From Myxococcales bacterium (GTDB lineage: Bacteria; UBA10199; 2-02-FULL-44-16; JAAZCA01), in assembly GCA_012513515.1 (NCBI GenBank), contig JAAZCA010000001.1, positions 1 to 29,676 on the forward strand: 29,676 bases of DNA. Reading direction: 5' to 3'. The translations under genes and the position numbers were made by a program. Positions 8,945 through 16,150 of the stretch are shown one piece after another (position 1 is the stretch's first letter; each line of letters opens with the position of its first letter). The notes beneath the pieces are model-generated. The model was not told the origin of the DNA and did no database searches. It saw only the letters and a list, made by a program, of their open reading frames with translations.

Positions 8945-10740
8945 CTCGCCACCTCGCCTTCCCGAACATCAGCCGCAGGTGCGGAAGCGCTCGTGATCGA
9001 TTCTATGATCCTGTCATATCCAGCCTTGTAGTCGCTGGCGTAGTTGGCCTGAACGATCTCAAAGAGAAGGTCTTCCTGCCGCCTTCTCATCGACCTCTTG
9101 TCCTCAAGCGGAAAGATGTCCAAAATATGCACCAGAAATCTCATCATGTCGTAATGCCGCTCCAGTGAACTCGCCCTGTCATTCTCGTCGAATGTGTTCT
9201 GATTCAGATATCCCTTCTGGACGATTTCGCCGAGGAGATACCTGCGATATTCCTCATCGCCGATTCCCTTTTCGCCCAGGATTTCCATCTGATCTCTTAT
9301 GCGCTCTCCCTCAACGACCGAGGACTTCAGCGCGGAAACAAACTTCAGCCACAGCGGAAGATCTTTCTGCTCGAATCGCCTCTGCAAAACTTCTACGGAC
9401 GTGTCGAGATATTTCGAGTGGCATTCTAGAGGATCGAATGCGGGGAAAAGACGAGCGGCCGCCCTCTTTCTCGAAAGTATCAGGGCAACCTTAGCTGTTT
9501 GAATTGCCGCCTGAGTCGGCGGATCTCCGGAGATGTCTCCTCCGTCTGGGGAAAGCGCGGCGATGATAGTCATACTCCCGCGACGCTCCGGCCCCGAGCC
9601 CAGGCATGCTATAGATCCGGCCCGTTCAAACCAGCGGGTCAGATATGCTCCTATGTAAGCGGGGAACGCCTGAGGACCTGGAATCTCGCCAAGCCTTCCG
9701 CTGATCTCCCTCATTCCCTGCGCCTGGCGGGAAAGGCTGTCGGTGAGAAGAAGAACATCGTATCCCATGTCGCGAAAATATTCGCCGACAGTTGCACCGA
9801 CAAGAATTGATCCCTCTCTGGCCGCCACCGGCATTGCGCTAGTATTGACGAATAAAACGGTTCTTTCTACGAGAGGCCTTCCCGTTTCCGGATCTATCAG
9901 TTTCGGGAATTCGTGCATCAACTCTACCATTTCGCCTGCGCGCTCGCCGCAACCTACGTATATCACAATCTTGACCTTGCTATGCCTCGCAAGATCGTGT
10001 TGGCACATCGTCTTTCCGGTTCCAAAATCTCCCGGCACACACGCCGTCCCTCCAAGCATGACGGGATTGAATGCGTCTATTATCCTTATTCCGGTATTCA
10101 GCACATCGGAAAGCTGTAGCCTGCTTTTTACGGGGCGTGGCATCCTGATCGGCCATCTCTGCAACATCTTGAGTTCCGAGATCTTGCCGTCATCTGAAAC
10201 CAGCTCTGCAATTTTATCTTCGATGACGAATTCGCCTGCGGCAATCCCCCTGATTGTTCCGCTTGGAGAATTGGCTGGCACCATTATCTTGTGAACAACG
10301 AGTTCAGTCTCCTTCACCTCGCCGATGATATCTCCAGCTAAGACGCGGGCGCCATCTTCGACCAGCGGTTTAAAGCTCCACTTCTTCTTTTTATCGAGCG
10401 GAGGGACGATCACGCCCTGAGGAAGAAAATCGCCGTAACCTGAAAGCCTGTTGCCAAGCCCGTCCAGCGTGGCACCTATCAGCCCAGGGCCCAGCTCCAT
10501 CTCTATAAGATGCCCCGTCAGTATGACGTTGTCGCCGACCATAAGACCCGTGGTATCCTCATAGCACTGAAGGTCGGCGAGGTTTCCCCTGACCCTGATA
10601 ACCTCGCCGCGCAGGTGGGCCGAACCTATGAAGGCCTCTTCGTTCATCATACAGGGGACGCCTTGACTTCCATGGCCGTGAAGGCTAACGACAACCAGGT
10701 TGTCATCCACCATGACTATTTTTACTATTCGCTCTTTCAA
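8941..10740 (-). CDS. atpA: V/A-type ATPase catalytic subunit A
   Basis: The 599-aa catalytic subunit hydrolyses or makes ATP. The N-terminal barrel (VKIVMVDDNLVVV) is followed by the A-specific non-homologous region, then the P-loop GDFGTGKT at residues 237-244. Further on are CGERAGEMVELMHEFPKL near 268 and PDGGDISGDPPTQ. The P-loop has Asp where many homologues have Pro (GPFGxGKT). The start is TTG at 10740. It gives the expected family N-terminus, but the nearby GAGAGGGG is close to the start codon, so the exact start is moderately secure. It begins 17 nt after the DUF2764 gene and overlaps subunit B. Confidence 0.96.
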   Translation of the reverse strand: MKERIVKIVMVDDNLVVVSLHGHGSQGVPCMMNEEAFIGSAHLRGEVIRVRGNLADLQCYEDTTGLMVGDNVILTGHLIEMELGPGLIGATLDGLGNRLSGYGDFLPQGVIVPPLDKKKKWSFKPLVEDGARVLAGDIIGEVKETELVVHKIMVPANSPSGTIRGIAAGEFVIEDKIAELVSDDGKISELKMLQRWPIRMPRPVKSRLQLSDVLNTGIRIIDAFNPVMLGGTACVPGDFGTGKTMCQHDLARHSKVKIVIYVGCGERAGEMVELMHEFPKLIDPETGRPLVERTVLFVNTSAMPVAAREGSILVGATVGEYFRDMGYDVLLLTDSLSRQAQGMREISGRLGEIPGPQAFPAYIGAYLTRWFERAGSIACLGSGPERRGSMTIIAALSPDGGDISGDPPTQAAIQTAKVALILSRKRAAARLFPAFDPLECHSKYLDTSVEVLQRRFEQKDLPLWLKFVSALKSSVVEGERIRDQMEILGEKGIGDEEYRRYLLGEIVQKGYLNQNTFDENDRASSLERHYDMMRFLVHILDIFPLEDKRSMRRRQEDLLFEIVQANYASDYKAGYDRIIESITSASAPAADVREGEVAR

Positions 10741-10757
10741 AGCCCCTCTCCATGTGT

Positions 10758-11450
10758 CTAGGTCAAATAGGAAAATTCCCTGTAAGTCATATACTGAGTG
10801 ACGTAGCTCATAATCTCGTCAAACGTAAATGAATACTCGGGAGCAAGCTCCTTCGCTTTTTTTATGCGAAGAGAAGCGACCATTGCATCAATATCCTTCC
10901 ACGCGTTGAATCCGCGTTCGAATTTAGAAGAGAGCCCTTCCGCAAGCGACTTGAATTCATGTGACCATACAAAACCTTCATCGTCAAAACGTGACTCATC
11001 GCCCTTGGCATACTGGAAAAGGGAAGCTCTTCTATCCGCCATGGCATTTCTCTGCGCCATCTCCCATCTCGAGTACGATACCACGAATGAGCTTCTGCAC
11101 TGTGAAGCCGTATGAATAAGTCGTGAGTAGTACTCCAACCACACGCTTTGAAAACCTCTTGCGATATTTTGATCGGACTTTTCTAGCAGTGTGGATATCC
11201 AAGTGGGACGTTTAGATTTATCAATGACGGACGCCTCGTCTATGACGGCAACTCCGTTCGGGTCGATCCCTAGAGACTCCATCTCCATGGCCCTGATATC
11301 GCACCTGTAAAAAAGGGCTCGGGCCACTTTCTCAACCTTTCCCCCTTCAGCGCAGACGAGCTGCCAAAGCTCAGCCGGACTGATGGCGACCTTGTCGCCG
11401 ATTTTTTCAGGAAGCAGAGGCAGCGCTGAGAATAGATATTCGTACGCCAT
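10758..11450 (-). CDS. DUF2764 family V-ATPase-associated protein (in the subunit C position)
   Basis: The 230-aa soluble protein begins MAYEYLFSALPLLPEKIGDK and is rich in aromatic and charged residues with no membrane segment. It matches the DUF2764 proteins that sit between atpE and atpA in chlamydial, spirochaetal and Bacteroidetes V-ATPase operons. From its position, and because no ordinary subunit C is present, it likely acts as the C-like socket between rotor ring and shaft; that is inference. AAGGA lies 5 nt before the ATG, and the start is 1 nt after the atpE stop. Confidence 0.82.
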   Translation of the reverse strand: MAYEYLFSALPLLPEKIGDKVAISPAELWQLVCAEGGKVEKVARALFYRCDIRAMEMESLGIDPNGVAVIDEASVIDKSKRPTWISTLLEKSDQNIARGFQSVWLEYYSRLIHTASQCRSSFVVSYSRWEMAQRNAMADRRASLFQYAKGDESRFDDEGFVWSHEFKSLAEGLSSKFERGFNAWKDIDAMVASLRIKKAKELAPEYSFTFDEIMSYVTQYMTYREFSYLT

Positions 11451-11451
11451 A

Positions 11452-12105
11452 TCAGTCCTTGGGAAATTCCCTTTTGTCGAGTAGGTAGTGGAAGCGCTCG
11501 GTTATAAAAGGTTTGAGGGCATCTACTATCGCATCCGCATCGGTGATGCGCAATCCTCCTCGGTCATCCACGGAAATTTTAAAACCGAACAGGCTTAATT
11601 CAGAATGAAGCGTTATGGCGCTGTCTATTCGCTCGCGCATCATATTAATCCACTCGCCTATGAATTTTCCCCGAAGCTCGTCCGGAACTGTCAGGCTGAT
11701 ATGCTTTGCGCCCTGTGCCCCTTCGCCCTTTAGAAAGACATCCATCATTTTGCTTATCAGTTCCTTCAAAAAATCAGCGTCCATCATCACACCCTTAACC
11801 TTCTCACGCAGCGGATTGATGGCGATGAGATCCTCCAGCTCACTCTTCGCCTTCAGCTTGAAATCGCGGAGGGCAAGCTCGAGTTGAGTTTCAAGACGCT
11901 CCATCGTATCGCTGGATTTTTTGGCAGCCGCATTCATGATCAGTTCTGCTTCGGTTCTGGCCTCGTATATTATTCTGGCGGACTCCACCTTCGCATCGTT
12001 CAGAACTTTCTCGGCTTCCTCGCGACCACGCGCGATGCCGTCTTTTTTCAAAACATCGATTAGACCAGCAAGATCATTACTTGGGACTTGAGCTTTGTTT
12101 TCCAC
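11452..12105 (-). CDS. atpE: V/A-type ATPase subunit E (peripheral stalk)
   Basis: The stator-stalk subunit has a long N-terminal helix (LIDVLKKDGIARGREEAEKV onward, then a heptad-like Ala/Glu/Lys-rich stretch) and a globular C-terminal domain, as in the family. The frame is open to an ATG at 12147 (231 aa). I prefer the GTG at 12105 (217 aa) because AAGGGGG lies 8 nt upstream and homologues start about 10-20 residues before this helix; the ATG at 12147 lacks a clear ribosome site. It is the first ATPase gene, 50 nt after the bactofilin stop. No separate subunit G/H or F gene is seen in the cluster. Confidence 0.88.
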   Translation of the reverse strand: MENKAQVPSNDLAGLIDVLKKDGIARGREEAEKVLNDAKVESARIIYEARTEAELIMNAAAKKSSDTMERLETQLELALRDFKLKAKSELEDLIAINPLREKVKGVMMDADFLKELISKMMDVFLKGEGAQGAKHISLTVPDELRGKFIGEWINMMRERIDSAITLHSELSLFGFKISVDDRGGLRITDADAIVDALKPFITERFHYLLDKREFPKD

Positions 12106-12155
12106 TTTTGAATCCCCCTTACAGAAGGCCGTTTCAATTTCAAACATACTACATC

Positions 12156-12581
12156 TTACATCATGAGAGAATCTCCATCCTCCTTTGAAAGATCAGGAGA
12201 TTTGGAATATCTTGAGAGATCAAGATCGGGTTTCCCTTCGGCACCTATCATGCTGCACTTTCCGTGAAAGATCGCGCCCTCTTCTATCATTATACTCTCA
12301 GTCACGACGTTGGCAACAAGACGGCCCCCATTTCTAAGGTCGATCTTATTCTTGACCTCCACTGTCCCTTTCACGCTTCCCTCTATTATAGCGACGCCGA
12401 CCTGGACGCTTCCTTCCACATTGGCCTCCGGGCCTATTATGAGCGTTCCGTCTGAAACGATGTCACCCCTAAAATCACCGTTGATCTGCACCGATCCATC
12501 AAATGCGAGCCTCCCCTCTATGCTGCATCCTTTGTCGATCAAGCCGTTGATCTTGACATTATTCCTGCCTGAACGTCCCAT
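12156..12581 (-). CDS. Bactofilin (cytoskeletal polymer protein)
   Basis: The 141-aa protein shows the beta-helix pattern of bactofilins. Short repeats spaced by Gly (IEGRLAFDGSVQINGDFRG, LIIGPEANVEGSVQVG, IIEGSVKGTVEVK) are flanked by short disordered ends. Bactofilins form filaments that organise cell shape, polarity or chromosome-segregation proteins. The ATG at 12581 follows GGAGG by 5 nt and is preferred to the TTG at 12593. It lies 47 nt downstream of parB, the parAB-bactofilin arrangement seen in myxobacteria, where bactofilin scaffolds position ParAB. A link to ParAB here is therefore plausible but inferred. Confidence 0.92.
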   Translation of the reverse strand: MGRSGRNNVKINGLIDKGCSIEGRLAFDGSVQINGDFRGDIVSDGTLIIGPEANVEGSVQVGVAIIEGSVKGTVEVKNKIDLRNGGRLVANVVTESIMIEEGAIFHGKCSMIGAEGKPDLDLSRYSKSPDLSKEDGDSLMM

Positions 12582-12628
12582 CTCATCCTCCAATATTTTA
12601 TTTTCGTCTCGCCGCGGCGGGCGGCTAT

Positions 12629-13489
12629 TTATCTCACAATATTTCTGTAGATTCTATCCAGATCTTGAGCATTGTAATATTCGATGACCAGCCTGCCGCC
12701 CCCCCCTTGCTGGTGTAACTGAACCTTGGTACCGAGAGCTTGCTTCATCTTTTCCACCAAGTCCGTCAAGTGTGGCGAAAGGCTCCGATCCTTCTTTTTC
12801 TGCCTTTTCTTCGCCCCTGTGGAATAGTCATGGACCATGACCTCGACATCCCTTACGGTCGGCATCTCCCGCATGATACGTTCGCGCATCTTCAGCTGAT
12901 CATGAAGAGTCGGCAGTGAAAGTAAAGCGCGCGCGTGGCCTGCGGAATATCTTTCGTTGGCGATATCCTCTTGAACCACATGCGGTAATTTTAAAAGCCT
13001 TATGCTATTGGCGACAGCCGCTCTGGATTTGCCGAGTTTTTCCGCCACATCTTCCTGAGTATAACCAAATTGGGCAATCAGCTCCTGATATGCTCTTGCC
13101 TCTTCTATTGGATTCAAATCTTCACGCTGAATATTCTCAAGCAGCGAAAGCGCGAGCATCTGTTCGCTATCCACATCTTTAATGAAGACCGGGACCTCTG
13201 AAAGTCCCGCGAGCTTCGAGGCGCGAAGTCTGCGTTCCCCGGCTATCAGTTCATAGCGTCCATCGCTCAAGGAGGACACCGCCAGCGGCTGTATGATCCC
13301 CTGCTCCCGAATGGAAGCGGAAAGTTCCTTTATCTTCTCCTCATCAAAAACCGTCCTAGGCTGAAGCCTGTTCGGCATTATGGAATCCACCGGAATCATC
13401 CTGAACTTTTTTGAAGCTCCCCCTTCACTCTCAATCGGCGGCGGAATCAAAGATTCTAGCCCCCTGCCAAGCCCTCTTTTTAACTGCAT
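12629..13489 (-). CDS. parB: Chromosome-partitioning protein ParB (CTPase, parS-binding)
   Basis: The 286-aa protein starts MQLKRGLGRGLESLI, the basic ParA-contacting N-terminus. The ParB/Srx CTP-binding motifs follow: LQPR near 44, GERRLRA near 84, and ENIQREDLNPIEEA near 117. The helix-turn-helix that reads parS is YTQEDVAEKLGKSRAAVANS near 143-162, and a dimerisation tail ends the protein. GGAGGG lies 4 nt before the ATG. It follows parA after 42 nt. Two parS-like palindromes are present upstream in and before parA, so the full ParABS system is here. Confidence 0.96.
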   Translation of the reverse strand: MQLKRGLGRGLESLIPPPIESEGGASKKFRMIPVDSIMPNRLQPRTVFDEEKIKELSASIREQGIIQPLAVSSLSDGRYELIAGERRLRASKLAGLSEVPVFIKDVDSEQMLALSLLENIQREDLNPIEEARAYQELIAQFGYTQEDVAEKLGKSRAAVANSIRLLKLPHVVQEDIANERYSAGHARALLSLPTLHDQLKMRERIMREMPTVRDVEVMVHDYSTGAKKRQKKKDRSLSPHLTDLVEKMKQALGTKVQLHQQGGGGRLVIEYYNAQDLDRIYRNIVR

Positions 13490-13531
13490 CTGACCCTCCG
13501 TAACATCATGATATTATTGACTAATATTGTT

Positions 13532-14347
13532 TTATTCCGATTGAGCTGTAGCTTCGCCGGGCAAAGCTATTCCAACTCCATCAGGCGAATTAAGCATCAA
13601 GACCTCTTTGGCCAGTTCAAAATAACTAAGCGCTCCCTTGGAGTTCACATCGTATAACAAAATAGGCTTGCCAAAACTAGGAGCCTCGCTAAGCCTTATA
13701 TTGCGCGGAATAACTGAATGAAAAACGACATCCTTGAAATGCCTTTGGACCTCGCTCATGACCTGACGAGAAAGGTTATTCCTGCCGTCGAACATGGTAA
13801 GGACAATCCCTGATATTCGCAACTCCGGATTTAATCGCCCTCTGACGAGGGATATTGTCCGCTGGAGATCGGCGATCCCCTCGAGGGCATAATATTCGCA
13901 CTGCACCGGAACAATGACTGAATTTGCCGCAGTTAAGGCGTTCAAGGTTAGTAAGCCGAGCGATGGGGGGCAATCTATTATGATGTAATCAAAATCGGAC
14001 TGAACGGACTGGATGAGATTTTTAAGGCGCATTTCACGTGAAACAACGCCGACGAGCTCCACCTCCGCGCCCACTAGTTCGGTATTCGAAGGGGCTATCT
14101 TTAGATACTTCAATTCCGTCGGCTGAAGTATTGATGTGAGATCTATGCCATCGATGAGTGAGTTGTATATTCCCTTTTCTATGGCGTGTTTATTAAAACC
14201 GAGCCCGGTCGTAGCATTCCCCTGGGCATCCATATCTATCAGAAGGGTTCTTTTTTCGGCGGCGGCCAGAGCGGCGGCCAGATTTACAGAGGTCGTAGTC
14301 TTTCCAACGCCGCCTTTTTGATTACAAACAGCGATTGTCTCTGCCAT
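13532..14347 (-). CDS. parA: Chromosome-partitioning ATPase ParA/Soj
   Basis: The 271-aa deviant Walker ATPase drives segregation of ParB-parS complexes over the nucleoid. The Walker A KGGVGKTTT lies at about residues 10-18, the switch region is LIDMDAQGNATTG near 37, and the Walker B is YIIIDCPPSLG near 120. The ATG at 14347, with GGAGG about 6 nt upstream, is preferred to the TTG at 14359. A parS-like site lies inside the coding sequence (14030-14045). The gene heads parA-parB-bactofilin and lies about 215 nt after rsmG, as is common near bacterial origins. Confidence 0.97.
   Translation of the reverse strand: MAETIAVCNQKGGVGKTTTSVNLAAALAAAEKRTLLIDMDAQGNATTGLGFNKHAIEKGIYNSLIDGIDLTSILQPTELKYLKIAPSNTELVGAEVELVGVVSREMRLKNLIQSVQSDFDYIIIDCPPSLGLLTLNALTAANSVIVPVQCEYYALEGIADLQRTISLVRGRLNPELRISGIVLTMFDGRNNLSRQVMSEVQRHFKDVVFHSVIPRNIRLSEAPSFGKPILLYDVNSKGALSYFELAKEVLMLNSPDGVGIALPGEATAQSE
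14030..14045. promoter_or_regulatory. parS-like site inside parA
   Basis: The sequence CATTTCACGTGAAACA matches the conserved bacterial parS TGTTTCACGTGAAACA at 14 of 16 positions, with the core TTTCACGTGAAA intact. It encodes part of a V-S-R-E-M stretch of ParA. It is 436 nt from the intergenic parS and would be a second ParB loading site or an autoregulatory site. Confidence 0.7.
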
Positions 14348-14479
14348 TACGACCTCCAATGAAAGAAGGACTATCTAATCCCCAGAGAACAAAAGTGCAA
14401 GTGGCTATAGATCAAAAATCGCTTTTTTCACGATAAAAAACCTGAACCGGAACTGAAATCGTCACGATGCGCGCAGAGA

Positions 14480-14499
14480 ATTGTTTCACGTGAAACAAT
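14480..14499. promoter_or_regulatory. parS centromere site
   Basis: ATTGTTTCACGTGAAACAAT is a perfect 20-bp palindrome. It contains the exact canonical chromosomal parS, TGTTTCACGTGAAACA, at 14482-14497. It lies between rsmG and parA, about 10 kb from the predicted oriC. Binding by the ParB encoded here is expected, and it may also tune parAB expression because it sits upstream of parA. Confidence 0.95.
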
Positions 14500-14562
14500 C
14501 AAGAAGTATGCCAAGTCAAATGGGAAATAAAACCAATTATTTCAAAGGTTTAGGGGTGGGGG

Positions 14563-15162
14563 TTATAAAATCACCTCTTTTTTAAGAGTGACTATAGCTC
14601 TCTTCTCTCCCCCCTTAAGTTCATATTCGTCGACAGAGGTGAGGGCGAGACCAACCCCCGAAAAACGCCCCTTTGCCGCAGCTAGCTCATGCGCCCACCT
14701 GGATCCCTTCATGGCAATACACCTTCCCCCTGCATCTATATAGTTCGCGCCGATTACCACATAATCGGATAACGACCATGTCGCCCTGCTTATCACGGCG
14801 TCAAATGCCCCCAGCCCACGCATAAGCCCCTCATCCTCAGCGCGCCCCCATATTACAAAAATATCCTTTAAATTCAATGCCCTACATGCTTCGCTGCAAA
14901 ATGAGACCTTTTTTCTAGTGGCTTCCACCATCGTCAACTCGATATCGGGGCGCATTATCTTGACCAAAATCCCGGGGAGACCGCCACCGGAGCCTAGATC
15001 GACGACCCTCCTGCACCCATCAAGCGGCTTTAGGATGTGCTTCACATCGGCGACATGCTTATCGTAAAATTCGGCCTCCCCTGCAACTGAGATCAGATTC
15101 ATCTTCGCATTCCACTTTTGCAGGAGATCAAAATATTTTTTTATTTTTTCATCTGCGCTCAT
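14563..15162 (-). CDS. rsmG: 16S rRNA (guanine527-N7)-methyltransferase RsmG
   Basis: The 199-aa SAM-dependent methyltransferase modifies G527 of 16S rRNA. The SAM-binding motif VVDLGSGGGLPGI lies near 49-61. The family segments MNLISV near 21 and SRATWSL near 124 (usually SRAVA) are present. The ATG at 15162 overlaps the stop of the MBL gene as ATGA, which indicates coupled translation; an in-frame upstream start at 15198 would overlap that gene by 40 nt. rsmG next to parAB is a standard origin neighbour, but its usual partners mnmE and mnmG are not here. Confidence 0.95.
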   Translation of the reverse strand: MSADEKIKKYFDLLQKWNAKMNLISVAGEAEFYDKHVADVKHILKPLDGCRRVVDLGSGGGLPGILVKIMRPDIELTMVEATRKKVSFCSEACRALNLKDIFVIWGRAEDEGLMRGLGAFDAVISRATWSLSDYVVIGANYIDAGGRCIAMKGSRWAHELAAAKGRFSGVGLALTSVDEYELKGGEKRAIVTLKKEVIL

Positions 15163-16010
15163 AGTCTGATTTTGAGTCCCTCCATCGCCATCCTGCATGC
15201 GCCACGAGGGGCGAGCTTCGAAAAAAACTTTTTCGCCTTGATGAATGTTTTTTGCAAATACAGATCATCTGCGTTCGGATCGAAATGAAAAAGAAAAACT
15301 TTTTTCACACCGGCCTCCGCGGCGACCGACAGCGGATACTTGTAAGGACTGTGTCCCCAGCCGATCTTATTTTTGTACTCCGCGTCGTCGTACTGTGCAT
15401 CGTGAATCATGATATCGGCTCCGGCGGCAACACTTACGATTTTTTTTCTGAAAATTTTTCCGCCCGGCTCGTTATCGGTAACATGCACGAGCGATTTTCC
15501 ATTCGGAAAATTAAACCGCCAGCCAAAAGCTCCCTGAGGATGATTCACTGCAAAAGGGATGACCTCGATTTCTCCAACCTGAAATTTTTTCTCTGGTATC
15601 GTAACGATATTTAGTTTCGATGGGATGGCGGAGATCGGAATCGGGAAATAAGGGGGCCGCATCACACGACTGATCGCGGATGAAAAACTCCCATTCGAGT
15701 TCTTCGGACCTCCGATTAAAAATATGTTTTTGCTGTTGTATAAGGGTCTGAAGAATGGAAATCCAAAGTAATGATCCCAGTGGATATGGGATAACAAAAT
15801 CGTCGCACTGAAGCCGCCATTCGGATATCGTCGCATAATAGACTCGCCTAAGGGGCGAATCCCGGTCCCGGCATCACATATAATGATATCACCCCCGTAG
15901 CTTATCTCCACGCATGCGGTGTTACCGCCAAATTTTATCGTTTTTCGCCCGGGCACTGGTATCGAACCGCGCACCCCCCAAAACCTGATTTCGGCCTTTG
16001 TATTTATCAT
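15159..16010 (-). CDS. Metallo-beta-lactamase-fold hydrolase, PhnP/phosphodiesterase-like
   Basis: The 283-aa protein begins IRFWGVRGSIPVPGRKTIKF, followed by GGNTACVEI and DAGTGIRPLG. It has the metal-binding motif SHIHWDH (HxHxDH) near residue 94, a further His in VNHPQGAFGW near 174, Asp in VTDNEPGG, and a C-terminal FHFDPNADD. This is the architecture of MBL-fold phosphodiesterase-like hydrolases often annotated as PhnP-like or cyclic-nucleotide phosphodiesterases. The substrate cannot be told from sequence. The ATG at 16010 has only a weak ribosome site. It is translationally coupled to rsmG (ATGA overlap), and appears to begin the long minus-strand run. Confidence 0.85.
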   Translation of the reverse strand: MINTKAEIRFWGVRGSIPVPGRKTIKFGGNTACVEISYGGDIIICDAGTGIRPLGESIMRRYPNGGFSATILLSHIHWDHYFGFPFFRPLYNSKNIFLIGGPKNSNGSFSSAISRVMRPPYFPIPISAIPSKLNIVTIPEKKFQVGEIEVIPFAVNHPQGAFGWRFNFPNGKSLVHVTDNEPGGKIFRKKIVSVAAGADIMIHDAQYDDAEYKNKIGWGHSPYKYPLSVAAEAGVKKVFLFHFDPNADDLYLQKTFIKAKKFFSKLAPRGACRMAMEGLKIRL

Positions 16011-16109
16011 GAATGATCAATATCACATCGGCGGGAAAAATCCCATTCGACATCACAACAGATGAAAAATATATTGCCCCGACGAATCTCGCATCGCCAG
16101 CTTGGGGAT

Positions 16110-16130
16110 AGCTGCAAAGAATTTGCAGCT
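16110..16130. other. Perfect 9-bp stem-loop in the gatD-MBL gap
   Basis: AGCTGCAAA and TTTGCAGCT pair around a 3-nt loop (GAA). The hairpin lies 20 nt downstream of the gatD stop and about 100 nt upstream of the MBL start. There is no T-run on either strand, so it is not a standard intrinsic terminator. It could separate the two transcripts or stabilise an RNA end. The rest of the 140-nt gap shows nothing recognisable. Confidence 0.45.
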
Positions 16131-16150
16131 GTGGGAATAGGGTGATCTTG

